A DNA stretch of 64,000 nucleotides, from positions 1-64,000 of the forward strand of contig CBFIIW010000004.1 of assembly GCA_965662775.1 (NCBI GenBank), written 5' to 3'. The position numbers were made by a program, and so were the translations under genes. Below the pieces are notes generated by a model. That model made no database searches. It worked only from the letters and a program-made list of their open reading frames with translations, and was not told the origin of the DNA. Shown here in pieces: positions 9,059-17,700 of this stretch. This DNA comes from UBA7985 sp002690455. Lineage in GTDB: Bacteria; Pseudomonadota; Alphaproteobacteria; UBA7985. Position 1 is the first letter of the stretch. The number at the start of each line of letters is the position of its first letter.

Positions 9059-9922
9059 CTAAGACTCGGGGTCAGCCATCCGCTCGATCAGATCGAGCTG
9101 GGTGCCAACGGACTCGAGAAAATCAGTATGGTCGCATTTGAAACGGAGCGGGGTAACAGAAATTCGACCGCCCACCACGGCGGCAACATCCGAGACGGGG
9201 CTACCGGGCGTGTTATCACGCAAGTGGCCAAAGCTGTAGTACGGCCCTTCTTCATCTTCCCCCGGGGTAAGCCCGATCTTGTCTGCCCGGAACCCTTGTG
9301 GAACGACGAGTAGGCGCTCGGCGTCGGCCTGAGCGGCCATCGAGGCGGGAAAGTTCACCGACAGCGGCACGGTATCCGGCACGGCCACCTGCATCACCTG
9401 CTCAAAGACCCGATCCAAATGGGCATCGGCAACACGCCAGTCCATGACACCGCCGACCGTATGCTGGGAAAAGGCAACGCCACGGATGCCGTGCATTGCC
9501 GCTTCCATGACAATACCGCAGGTTCCCGAGTAGCCAATATCCGCCCCCGTGTTACCGCCGTGATTTATTCCGGAGAGCACCAGATCAGGTAGACGGTCAT
9601 CAAAGAAGTGCTGGATGCCAACCATGAAGGTATCGAGCGGGGTCCCCGTCACTGCCGCTCTCTGCTCCCCCAGATCGAGAACCCGCAATGGCGTCCGCAG
9701 AGTAATGCCGCGAGAGCGCGCAGACTGATGCGTTGCGGGCGCAATCACCCAGACATCATCGCTGTACCGCCGCGCCAATGTCTCCAGCCGGGCGAGCCCG
9801 TCGGCATCAATACCATCGTCGTTAGTGACAAGGATGCGCCTGCCGCGGAGTTGCTCAGCAACCACCGGGTTCAGCCCGCGGGCCAGCTGTTGCTGTTGCT
9901 GTTGCCCTGCCGACGTGCTCAT
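9059..9922 (-). CDS. surE: 5'/3'-nucleotidase SurE
   Basis: Nucleoside-monophosphate phosphatase. The metal-binding NDDGIDADGL begins at residue 34, followed by WVIAPATHQSARSRGITL, VTGTPLDTFMVG and VLSGINHGGNTGADIGYSGT, all hallmark SurE segments. The N-terminus carries a run of six glutamines encoded by three CAACAG hexamers (bases 9887-9904), which is not part of the fold and could be replication-slippage sequence. An internal start after the Gln run is possible. It is 3 nt from the serS stop and 21 nt from pcm, so probably cotranscribed. Confidence 0.95.
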   Translation of the reverse strand: MSTSAGQQQQQQLARGLNPVVAEQLRGRRILVTNDDGIDADGLARLETLARRYSDDVWVIAPATHQSARSRGITLRTPLRVLDLGEQRAAVTGTPLDTFMVGIQHFFDDRLPDLVLSGINHGGNTGADIGYSGTCGIVMEAAMHGIRGVAFSQHTVGGVMDWRVADAHLDRVFEQVMQVAVPDTVPLSVNFPASMAAQADAERLLVVPQGFRADKIGLTPGEDEEGPYYSFGHLRDNTPGSPVSDVAAVVGGRISVTPLRFKCDHTDFLESVGTQLDLIERMADPES

Positions 9923-9925
9923 GCC

Positions 9926-11206
9926 TCAGTCTGCCGAGATGACGCTAAGGCCACCCATGTAAGGCTGCAGCGGCTCTGGCACAGCGATCGAACCGTCGGC
10001 CTGCTGATAGTTTTCCATCACCGCGATCAGGGCGCGGCCAACGGCGAGCCCTGAGCCATTGAGCGAGTGCAGAAAGCGGGTCTGCTTGTCAGTCTTGGAC
10101 TTGCATCGCGCTTTCATCCGGCGCGCTTGGAAATCCAGCGTGTTCGAACACGAAGAAATCTCACGATAGGACTCCTGCCCCGGCAACCATACTTCGAGAT
10201 CGTAGGTTTTAGCGGCCGAGAAACCCAGATCACCGGTGCATAGCGTCACAACGCGATAAGGCAGCTTCAGGACCTCAAGCACACTTTCAGCGCACCCCCG
10301 CATGCGTTCCAGCTCGTCCCAGGAGCTGTCCGGGTCGCAGATAGTGACCATTTCCACCTTGTTGAACTGGTGCTGACGGATCATGCCACGGGTATCTCGC
10401 CCAGCCGAGCCGGCCTCGGACCGGAAACAAGGCGAGTAAGACACCATCCGCATCGGTAAGCTCTCCGTCTCAACAATCTTGTCTGCGACGACATTGGTCA
10501 GCGGCACTTCGGAGGTTGGGATCAGGTAATGCCCAGAGTTGGTCTTGTAGAGATCTTCTTCGAACTTAGGCAACTGGCCGGTTCCGTAGAGCGCATCGGC
10601 GTGGACCAGATATGGCACTTCCATCTCTGTCAGGGCGTTCTGCTCAATTTGCCAGTCGAGCATGAACTGGGCGATGGCGCGCTCCAGCCGTGCGAGCTTG
10701 CCGCGCAGGATGACAAAGCGCGCACCCGACATGTGTGCGGCGGTCTCGAAATCCATCATGCCGAGGTCTTCGCCTAGCTCGAAGTGCTGCTTGGCCTGAA
10801 AATCCAACTTGGTCGGCTCACCCCAGACTTTAACCTCTTCGTTGTCGTCTTCGTCCTGGCCGTCTGGGACGCTGTCGTCAGGGCGGTTGGGCAAACCCTC
10901 AAGCAGCTGGTTCAGCTTAGCCTCGGCGATAGCCTCGGCCTGCTCGAGCGCGGTCATTCGATCCTTGATATCAGCGACTTCAGCCTTAAGCGCGTCGGCT
11001 CGGGCCGCATCCTTGTCCTTCATCGCCGCGCCGATCTCTTTGGATGCGGCGTTGCGGCGAGCCTGCAACTCACCCAGCTGAGTCTGAGACGATCGCCGGG
11101 ATTCATCCATCTCAAGCACCTGAGAAGAGAGAGAATCGAGGCCTCGCCGCTTTAGGGCGGCGTCAAACCAAGCTGGATTCTCCCGGATCGCACGGAGATC
11201 GTACAT
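9926..11206 (-). CDS. serS: Seryl-tRNA synthetase
   Basis: Charges tRNA-Ser (and tRNA-Sec where present) with serine in the cytoplasm. The start at 11206 gives the family-typical MYDLRAIRENP and has AAAGG upstream; an 11-codon extension lacks support. Visible: a long N-terminal coiled-coil arm (about residues 25-105, LQARRNAASKEIG onward), class II motif 2 (CFRSEAGSAGRDTRGMIRQHQF) and motif 3 (NGSGLAVGRALIAVMENYQ). First gene of the serS-surE-pcm block on the minus strand. Normal length of 426 residues. Confidence 0.97.
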   Translation of the reverse strand: MYDLRAIRENPAWFDAALKRRGLDSLSSQVLEMDESRRSSQTQLGELQARRNAASKEIGAAMKDKDAARADALKAEVADIKDRMTALEQAEAIAEAKLNQLLEGLPNRPDDSVPDGQDEDDNEEVKVWGEPTKLDFQAKQHFELGEDLGMMDFETAAHMSGARFVILRGKLARLERAIAQFMLDWQIEQNALTEMEVPYLVHADALYGTGQLPKFEEDLYKTNSGHYLIPTSEVPLTNVVADKIVETESLPMRMVSYSPCFRSEAGSAGRDTRGMIRQHQFNKVEMVTICDPDSSWDELERMRGCAESVLEVLKLPYRVVTLCTGDLGFSAAKTYDLEVWLPGQESYREISSCSNTLDFQARRMKARCKSKTDKQTRFLHSLNGSGLAVGRALIAVMENYQQADGSIAVPEPLQPYMGGLSVISAD

Positions 11207-11337
11207 CGCTCTAAACCTTTCATTTCCGCGGAGCGTCATAGGGAAGCGATACTATAAGCAGTTGTCCCCTGATGCCGACCTGTTTTTTCCGCGTGGCACG
11301 CCTTGCCTTACCGGGCTATGGGCGCAAGCAAACGGGA

Positions 11338-12501
11338 TCAGGCTCCCAACTTGCGCAATATGTCGCGAGAGATGATGTGGCGCTGTATTTCCGATGTCCC
11401 ATCCCAAATGCGTTCGACCCGGGCATCACGCCAGAACCGCTCGATCGGCAGGTCGCTCATCAAGCCCATACCGCCGTATATGGAAATGGCTTCGTCCGTG
11501 ACCCGCGCCAGCATTTCTGATGCATAGAGCTTGGCCGATGCAATTTCGCGATTTGCCTCCAGCCCCTGATCAAGGCGCCAGGCGCCAGCCAGCGTTAACC
11601 AGTCCGCTGCGTCGATCTCCGTTATCATATCGGCGAGCTTGAAGGAGACGCCCTGGAACTTACCGATCGGCTGGCCGAACTGGTGACGCTCAGCCGACCA
11701 CTGAGTGGCGTGATCGAAGACGCGGCGCGCCCGCCCGACGCAAAAGGCCGCGACAGTCAGACGGGTAGCGTAGAGCCATTCGTTCATGACCTGAAAGCCA
11801 CCGTGGATTTCGCCCAGCACCTGCGCATTCGGCAACCGGCAATCATCAAAGGTGAGAATACAGTTCTTGTATCCCCGGTGCGATAGCGAGTGATAACCGT
11901 CCTTTATCTCGAAACCCGGCGTACCGCGATCGACAAGGAAGCACGTAATCTTTTTCTTTGGCCCTTTTGGGGTTTCTTCGACACCCGAAGCCATGAATAC
12001 GATCACAAAATCAGCGTGTTCAGCACCGGAAATGAAGTGCTTCGTCCCGTTCAGCACCCAGTCGCCATCAGGCTGCTGGACTGCTGTTGCCTTCATCCCG
12101 CGCACGTCCGAGCCTGCATCTGGCTCGGTCATGGCCAGCGCGTCCATCCGCTCTCCGCGCACAGCGGGGAAGAGGTATTTGTCGCGCTGCCCGCCTTCAC
12201 AGGCCATTAGGATGTTTTGCGGACGCCCCCAGAAATGCGTCAGCGCCATCGACCCACGCCCGAGCTCGCGCTCCAGCAGGGTAAAGGTCAGGTGATCGAG
12301 CCCGCCCCCGCCGACATCTTCGGGGAAGTTGGGGGCATAGAAACCCATGTCCAGTACCTTCTGCTTCAGGCTTTCGCCCAACGCCTGCGGCACGTAGCCC
12401 AGCCGCTCGACTTCGTCCTCGTGCGGGTAGATTTCAGCTTCTACAAAGGAACGGACGGTATCCACCACCATTTCCTGTTCGGGGGTCAGGCCGAAGTGCA
12501 T
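11338..12501 (-). CDS. Acyl-CoA dehydrogenase, carnitine-operon associated
   Basis: 387-residue FAD-dependent acyl-CoA dehydrogenase. Visible: LTPEQEMVVDTVRSF at the N-terminus, ALAMTEPDAGSDVRGM and the C-terminal IYGGMG...RDARVERIWDGTSEIQR. The residue that is the catalytic Glu in medium-chain enzymes (EGTS) is Asp here (DGTS), a change seen in some subfamilies. The start at 12501 gives MHFGLTPEQE; an upstream extension would run into the carnitine dehydrogenase gene. It follows that gene by 50 nt, so a role on a carnitine- or betaine-type CoA thioester is plausible but not shown. Confidence 0.88.
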   Translation of the reverse strand: MHFGLTPEQEMVVDTVRSFVEAEIYPHEDEVERLGYVPQALGESLKQKVLDMGFYAPNFPEDVGGGGLDHLTFTLLERELGRGSMALTHFWGRPQNILMACEGGQRDKYLFPAVRGERMDALAMTEPDAGSDVRGMKATAVQQPDGDWVLNGTKHFISGAEHADFVIVFMASGVEETPKGPKKKITCFLVDRGTPGFEIKDGYHSLSHRGYKNCILTFDDCRLPNAQVLGEIHGGFQVMNEWLYATRLTVAAFCVGRARRVFDHATQWSAERHQFGQPIGKFQGVSFKLADMITEIDAADWLTLAGAWRLDQGLEANREIASAKLYASEMLARVTDEAISIYGGMGLMSDLPIERFWRDARVERIWDGTSEIQRHIISRDILRKLGA

Positions 12502-12551
12502 GATTTCTGTCCTTTGCTCTCTGGGGTGCGCAGGGTCGGACCAGCGCAGGG

Positions 12552-13526
12552 CTAGACCAGTGTTCCCGCGCCCCAGTTGTTGGCCTTGAGCGCGTGCAGG
12601 ATCCCCACAAGGTTCTTGTCGCGCTGGCGTTCGAGATCGCGGGCGGTCAGACCACACGCTTGTTCCTCGACTCCGTCGGCAATTGTGTCAATCAGGGCGT
12701 CGTCCAATTCTGGCACGTCCATCAGTTTGGTCCAGGGCCAGTGCAGCGAAGGCTTGAACATTTCAATAAAGGCCCGCATGCCGACCTCACCCCCGGCTGT
12801 ATGGTAGGTCTGGAACAGTCCCATTTGCGCCCAGCGCAAGCCAAATCCATAGCGGATCGCGTCGTCGATTTCCTCCGTCGTCGCCACGCCGTCTTTGACA
12901 AGCCAAAGAGACTCCCGCCACACCGCTTCGAGCAGACGGTCCGCGATGAAAGCATCGATTTCCTTACGCACCTTCAGCGGCTTCATACCCAGCGAATCCA
13001 TGATCGATGCCGCGCGATCGATAACACCCTCGGCCGTCCCCTGCCCTGCGACCAATTCAACCAATGGCAGCAGATAGACCGGGTTGAACGGGTGGGCAAC
13101 GATCAGGTTATCGGGTCGTTCGAGGCCTTCTTGAATTCGGCTGGGTAACAGGCCGCTGGTAGAGGTGCACAGGATCGCCTCAGCAGGGGCTGAGGCTGCG
13201 ATTTCTGCGTGGACGCGCTGCTTGAGGTCGAGGCGTTCAGGGATAGACTCATGCACGATTTCCGCGCCTAACACCGCTTCGGCAAGCGTGTCGTGGAAGC
13301 TCAGCGTCCCCGCCTTTGGCGGCACACCAAACAGCATCTTAAAGGCTGCGGTTGCATTGGCGAGGACGTCGCCAATCTTTCGCTCCGCCTCCGGGTCAGG
13401 GTCGAAAACCCGAACCTCTGCCCCCCGATGCAGGTAGCGCGCAGCCCACCCGGCGCCGATGACTCCGCCACCGACGATAGCGACGACGGATGCCGCAGAA
13501 CGGCCTGGCTGCTCCACGCCAGCCAT
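12552..13526 (-). CDS. L-carnitine dehydrogenase (3-hydroxyacyl-CoA dehydrogenase family)
   Basis: 324-residue NAD-dependent dehydrogenase. The Rossmann motif VGGGVIGAGWAARYL is at about residues 18-32, the catalytic-region HPFNP follows, and the C-terminal domain has FGLRWAQMGLFQTYHTAGGE and WPWTKLMDVPEL, which I recognise from L-carnitine dehydrogenases that oxidise carnitine to 3-dehydrocarnitine. The start codon overlaps the BKACE stop by 1 nt (TGATG). Some relatives carry a fused C-terminal thioesterase domain; this one does not. The neighbouring BKACE gene supports the carnitine assignment. Confidence 0.88.
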   Translation of the reverse strand: MAGVEQPGRSAASVVAIVGGGVIGAGWAARYLHRGAEVRVFDPDPEAERKIGDVLANATAAFKMLFGVPPKAGTLSFHDTLAEAVLGAEIVHESIPERLDLKQRVHAEIAASAPAEAILCTSTSGLLPSRIQEGLERPDNLIVAHPFNPVYLLPLVELVAGQGTAEGVIDRAASIMDSLGMKPLKVRKEIDAFIADRLLEAVWRESLWLVKDGVATTEEIDDAIRYGFGLRWAQMGLFQTYHTAGGEVGMRAFIEMFKPSLHWPWTKLMDVPELDDALIDTIADGVEEQACGLTARDLERQRDKNLVGILHALKANNWGAGTLV

Positions 13527-14416
13527 CAGCGCTTGACCAGCTTCAGGCGAGAGCGAACCTCATCGGGTCCGATGATCTTTGCGCCCATGTTAGTCGCAAT
13601 ATCGGCGGCGCGCTCGACCAGTTGCGCGTTCGTGGCGAATACACCGCGGTCGAGGTAGAGGTTGTCTTCCAGTCCGACCCGAATGTTTCCACCCGCGAGG
13701 GCCGCAGCCGCGACGTAAGGCATTTGCATACGGCCGATAGAGAAAGCCGACCAGACCCAGCTTTCTGGCACGTTGTTGACCATAGCCATATAGGTGTTCA
13801 TGTCGTTGGGCGCGCCCCAAGGAATGCCCATACACAGCTGGACCATCACCGGGTCTTCGATGATCCCTTCCTCGACCAAATGCTTGGCAAACCAAAGGTG
13901 GCCGGTGTCGAAGGCTTCGATCTCCGGACGCACACCAAGATTCGTCATCTGCTGGGCCATGGCACGAAGCATCGATGGCGTGTTGGTCATGATATAATCG
14001 CCATGGCCGAAATTGAGTGTGCCACAGTCCAGCGTGCAGATCTCCGGCAGAAGAGCGGTGATGTGCTCCATCCGCTCCGTGGCCCCAGCCATATCCGTGC
14101 CGGCTGTAAGTGGTGGCAGCGGCTGCTCGACCGGCCCCAGTGTCAGATCCCCGCCCATGCCAGCGGTCAGGTTGATGACAACGTCGGTGTCCGCCTCGCG
14201 AATGCGCTCGACCACTTCGCGATAGTATTCAACCTTCCGTGCCGGCGCGCCGGTTTCGGGGTCACGGACGTGACAATGCGCGATTGCCGCTCCGGCCTTT
14301 GCGGATTCAATGGCCGCCGCGGCGATTTCCTTGGGCGTCACGGGCACCTTGTCGGACTTACTCACGGTGTCACCGGAGCCGGTAACAGCAGCAGTGATGA
14401 AAACTTCGTAGTTCAT
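13526..14416 (-). CDS. BKACE-family beta-keto acid cleavage enzyme (probable dehydrocarnitine cleavage)
   Basis: 296-residue TIM-barrel enzyme of the DUF849/BKACE family, which use zinc and acetyl-CoA to cleave beta-keto acids. The zinc histidines lie in AHCHVRD (H47, H49), and LTAGMGGDL and EAFDTGHLWFA are also visible. Members next to carnitine dehydrogenase convert 3-dehydrocarnitine and acetyl-CoA to betainyl-CoA and acetoacetate. It is the first gene of a three-gene minus-strand operon and overlaps the dehydrogenase start by 1 nt. Substrate is inferred from the neighbour; the thioesterase for betainyl-CoA is not in the window. Confidence 0.87.
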   Translation of the reverse strand: MNYEVFITAAVTGSGDTVSKSDKVPVTPKEIAAAAIESAKAGAAIAHCHVRDPETGAPARKVEYYREVVERIREADTDVVINLTAGMGGDLTLGPVEQPLPPLTAGTDMAGATERMEHITALLPEICTLDCGTLNFGHGDYIMTNTPSMLRAMAQQMTNLGVRPEIEAFDTGHLWFAKHLVEEGIIEDPVMVQLCMGIPWGAPNDMNTYMAMVNNVPESWVWSAFSIGRMQMPYVAAAALAGGNIRVGLEDNLYLDRGVFATNAQLVERAADIATNMGAKIIGPDEVRSRLKLVKR

Positions 14417-14556
14417 GGTGACCTCTCAGCTGGAAATAGGGGAGACGGCGAGAAAGTGGCAGCAGAACCCCAAAACCCCGCGATTGTCATTGGAAAAACA
14501 ATAGCGCGGCCTTAGGTTCTGCTCGAATTGCGACGATTACCGGAACTTTGCGCCCT

Positions 14557-15357
14557 ATGCTTGTAGACAGCCACTGTCATCTCGACCACGCCAAGATTGG
14601 CATCTCGCCGCAGGAAGCCGTGCGCCGCGCCCGGCTTGCCGGGGTCGAACGGATTGTGACCATCTGCACGCGACTGGACCGGTTCGAAACGATCAAGGCC
14701 ATCGCCGACCCATTTGACGACGTATTCATGGGCGTGGGCGTGCACCCGCACGAAGCCGGCGATGCGGGCATCAATGCCCCCGATCCTCTGCTTGCACTCG
14801 CCGAAGACCCCAAGATGGTCGGTGTCGGTGAGACCGGGCTCGACTACTATTATGACTTCGCGCCCAAAGCCGCTCAGCGGCGTTCATTCGAGGCGCACAT
14901 TCCCGCCGCCCGGGCGCTGGACATGCCGCTCATCATCCATACTCGTGATGCCGACGAGGACACAATCGCCATCCTCCGTGAACACTGGCAAGACGGGCCG
15001 TTTGCGATCCTCATCCATTGCTTCACCGGCGGTCAGGCGCTGGCCGATGCTGTGGTGGAGATGGAGGGTTTCCTAAGCTTGTCAGGCATCACCACCTTCA
15101 AGAGCGCCGAGGCTCTGCGACAGGTGTTGGACAGTGTGCCGGACGAGCGTCTGCTGGTTGAGACCGACGCCCCATTCCTCGCCCCCACCCCACACCGGGG
15201 CAAACCAAATGAGCCTGCTTTCGTCGCGCATACCGCCGCATTCTGGGCCGAACGCAAAGGCTTGAGCGTCGGCGAATTCCACGCCCGGATCGGGGCAAAT
15301 TTCTTCCGGCTGTTCAAAAGGGTGCCAGTGCCAGCACCCTCACAGGTAAAGCTATGA
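14557..15357 (+). CDS. TatD-family metal-dependent hydrolase (deoxyribonuclease-like)
   Basis: 266-residue TIM-barrel hydrolase. Metal ligands are visible in VDSHCHLDH (His6, His8), VGVGETGLDYYYD, LIIHTRDADEDT, HCFTGG and VETDAPFLAP. Family members are 3'-5' DNases. The ATG at 14557 gives the standard N-terminus; a TTG three codons earlier is in frame. It is divergent from the carnitine operon and overlaps the next gene by 4 nt (ATGA). TatD followed by a metallo-beta-lactamase gene is common in alphaproteobacteria. Confidence 0.94.
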   Translation: MLVDSHCHLDHAKIGISPQEAVRRARLAGVERIVTICTRLDRFETIKAIADPFDDVFMGVGVHPHEAGDAGINAPDPLLALAEDPKMVGVGETGLDYYYDFAPKAAQRRSFEAHIPAARALDMPLIIHTRDADEDTIAILREHWQDGPFAILIHCFTGGQALADAVVEMEGFLSLSGITTFKSAEALRQVLDSVPDERLLVETDAPFLAPTPHRGKPNEPAFVAHTAAFWAERKGLSVGEFHARIGANFFRLFKRVPVPAPSQVKL

Positions 15358-16205
15358 ACAGCGCAAACGACTCGAACCTGAATTCGGACCCGAACCCGAT
15401 TCCGATGTCCGGCCTGCCGTTGATCCGGGTCACTATCTTGGGCTGCGGCAGCTCCGGAGGCGTCCCACTGCCAACGGGCAACTGGGGGCAGTGTGATCCC
15501 AACAACCCGCGCAACCGTCGGCGGCGCGCGTCAATCCTGTTAGAAATCGGTGACAAAACGATTCTGGTCGATACCGGTCCTGACCTACGCGAGCAGTTGC
15601 TGACCTACGGCCCGCCACAGGGGCTTGATGCGGTCATTCTCACCCATCATCACGCCGACCATATCCACGGCATCGACGATGTGCGGCACTACGTCTACCA
15701 GCGGCGCGCGGCGCTACCGATGATCCTGCTGCCCGAGACCGAAGCTCACGTCCGTGAGAATCTACGCTATATCTTCGAAGGTTTTGCCTGGTATCCGCCC
15801 CTGTTCGAGCCACAGGTGGTCGAACCCAGCAGCGGGGTAATCGACGTTGAAATTGCTGGCTTCCCCTTTCAACTCTGGCGCCAGCCGCATGGCCGGGTGG
15901 AAACGATCGGCCTGCGCATTGGGGGCTTCGCTTACTCGACCGACTGCGTTGATCTGCCCGCCACAATCCTCGATCAGCTGCGCGACTGGCGGCTGGAGGT
16001 CTGGATGGCCGATGCGGCCCGCGGTGAGCCGCATCCCGCTCACGCGCATCTGGAGATGACCAAGGGCTGGATGGATCACGCCCGGCCAAAGCGCGGGCTC
16101 ATCACCCACATGTCCGAATGGCTCGACTATGCCCAGACCCTCGCTGCCACCCAGGATTTCGTTGAGCCAGCCTATGACGGCCTGGTCTTGGAGATCGGTG
16201 GATGA
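15354..16205 (+). CDS. MBL-fold metallo-hydrolase (PhnP-like)
   Basis: 283-residue metallo-beta-lactamase-fold protein. It has an Asn/Ser/Pro-rich N-terminal extension, then VTILGCGSSGGVPLP, the metal motif LTHHHADHIHGID, YSTDCVDLP with the bridging Asp, and ITHMS near the end. The gene overlaps tatD and the following ferredoxin-like gene by 4 nt on each side, so translation is probably coupled. Closest known group by motif is PhnP-type phosphodiesterases; the true substrate is unknown. Confidence 0.9.
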   Translation: MNSANDSNLNSDPNPIPMSGLPLIRVTILGCGSSGGVPLPTGNWGQCDPNNPRNRRRRASILLEIGDKTILVDTGPDLREQLLTYGPPQGLDAVILTHHHADHIHGIDDVRHYVYQRRAALPMILLPETEAHVRENLRYIFEGFAWYPPLFEPQVVEPSSGVIDVEIAGFPFQLWRQPHGRVETIGLRIGGFAYSTDCVDLPATILDQLRDWRLEVWMADAARGEPHPAHAHLEMTKGWMDHARPKRGLITHMSEWLDYAQTLAATQDFVEPAYDGLVLEIGG

Positions 16206-16882
16206 GCCGCGGTGTCACCCTGACCCGTGCTCTGGAAAGCGCAGGTTTTCTGGTGCTGGATAGCCGGGAAACCGCGGCGGGTACTGAATTCGCTGTCGGC
16301 AGCGCCGGACAGACATTCTGGGATGCCGTGACCGCCAGCCCAGAGTGGCATGCCAACCCAAATGATCCGGTTGATGCTTTTACCCGGCGCGCGATCAAAG
16401 AGGCGCTGGCCGGATATCCGGAGGCTCAGATTACTTTTGTCTTCGATGCGGACGCACCGAATTTCGTAGTGCTCTGGACCCAGACCTTTGCCCGAATTGC
16501 ACAGTCGGATCTGGGGCTGATGATTCATCCCGAATATGGGTTGTGGATGGCTGCTCGCGCACACGTAGTGTTGCCTCGAGCCCAGGAGGCCATCGTCGAA
16601 GACGATTCGCACAAGTCAATGATAAATAAGCTTCAATTTGATCCCTGTGCCTCGTGTAGAGACAAGCCATGCCTGTCAGCATGCCCGGTTGGCGCGTTCA
16701 CGGCACCAAAAACTTTCGATTTTCAAGCTTGTGCTGACTATTTGTTGCGCAATCCGAGATGTTTTTCTGCTGGATGTGATGCAAGAGCCTCTTGTCCCTA
16801 TGGACAGAGTTGGCAACTGCCCCCCGATCAAGCACACTACCATCAAAATCGCTTCAGGAAGGCTCTCGGGTCGAAATCCTGA
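16202..16882 (+). CDS. 4Fe-4S ferredoxin-like protein
   Basis: 226-residue protein whose C-terminal third is a cysteine cluster: CASCRDKPCLSACPVGAF, CADY, PRCFSAGCDARASCPYG. The first block fits a 4Fe-4S site. The N-terminal 140 residues carry no motif I recognise. It is the third gene of the tatD-MBL-ferredoxin unit, starting inside the MBL stop (ATGA). GC content falls in its last 250 bases compared with the neighbours. Probably an electron-transfer or iron-sulfur enzyme; no precise function. Confidence 0.8.
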   Translation: MSRGVTLTRALESAGFLVLDSRETAAGTEFAVGSAGQTFWDAVTASPEWHANPNDPVDAFTRRAIKEALAGYPEAQITFVFDADAPNFVVLWTQTFARIAQSDLGLMIHPEYGLWMAARAHVVLPRAQEAIVEDDSHKSMINKLQFDPCASCRDKPCLSACPVGAFTAPKTFDFQACADYLLRNPRCFSAGCDARASCPYGQSWQLPPDQAHYHQNRFRKALGSKS

Positions 16883-16909
16883 GGCTCAACAAGTCGATCG
16901 GATGGTGGC

Positions 16910-17680
16910 GTGTTTCCTAAGCCCGTGCTTCTGGTGACGCATTCGATGCGTTTGCCTCGCGACTATGTCTCGGGTGTGCTCCGTGCGCGGGGATATCCGA
17001 CGATTTGGGTGCGACCGTTTCTGGGGCAGCCCCTCCCCCAACCCGATCCAGCGGCCTTTAGTGGCGCGGTATTCTATGGCGGCCCACAGCTGCTCACTGA
17101 GATCGACGCGGACCCCTACCTGCAGGATGAAATTGATTGGGTCCGCACCTATGTCGATGCTGGTGGCCGCTTTCTAGGTCTGTGTCTGGGGGGGCAGATC
17201 CTCGCTAAGGCTTTCGGCGGCGACGTATATGACCGCGAAGACGGCATCCGGGAGCGCGGATACTACCGCCTTGATCCAACGCCGGCTGGCGAAGATGCCG
17301 GCCTCTTTGAGACCGGTTCGATGCAGGTATATCACTGGCACAGGCAGGGTATTAGGCTCCCCGAGGCCGTGGTCTCATTAGCGACCTCCGAATACTTCCC
17401 CACACAGGCGTTCAAGATCACTGACATTGCACTGGGCACCCAGTTCCACCCGGAGATTACCGACGCCATGATCGAGACCTGGACGACGATGGCCCCTGAG
17501 GATCCTGAGCCGATCCCCGGCGTACGCTGCCGGTCCTCGCACAGAGCGGACTACGCGTGCCATCAGGAACGGGTTCGGCGGTGGACCGACAACATGCTCG
17601 ATGATCTTGGCTTTACCGACCAGTTGCACGGCCGTACGGCAGACAGAAACGCTGGCAGCAGCAACAGAAAAGCAGGCTGA
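16910..17680 (+). CDS. Class I glutamine amidotransferase-like protein
   Basis: 256 residues with the GATase1 triad: nucleophile Cys92 in LGLCLGGQ, and His180/Glu182 in QFHPEIT. The start is a GTG with GGATGG upstream. Stand-alone members include GuaA-like and gamma-glutamyl-hydrolase-like enzymes; many act by freeing ammonia for an unknown partner or hydrolysing gamma-glutamyl compounds. The last 20 residues are Asn/Arg/Gly-rich and unconserved-looking. It follows the ferredoxin gene by 27 nt on the same strand. Confidence 0.87.
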   Translation: MFPKPVLLVTHSMRLPRDYVSGVLRARGYPTIWVRPFLGQPLPQPDPAAFSGAVFYGGPQLLTEIDADPYLQDEIDWVRTYVDAGGRFLGLCLGGQILAKAFGGDVYDREDGIRERGYYRLDPTPAGEDAGLFETGSMQVYHWHRQGIRLPEAVVSLATSEYFPTQAFKITDIALGTQFHPEITDAMIETWTTMAPEDPEPIPGVRCRSSHRADYACHQERVRRWTDNMLDDLGFTDQLHGRTADRNAGSSNRKAG

Positions 17681-17700
17681 GCCACGCAGGGCTGATCGCC

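Noticed and set aside
13490..14515. Plus-strand open frame opposite the BKACE gene
   Set aside because: Antisense shadow of a family-typical gene; no protein motif.
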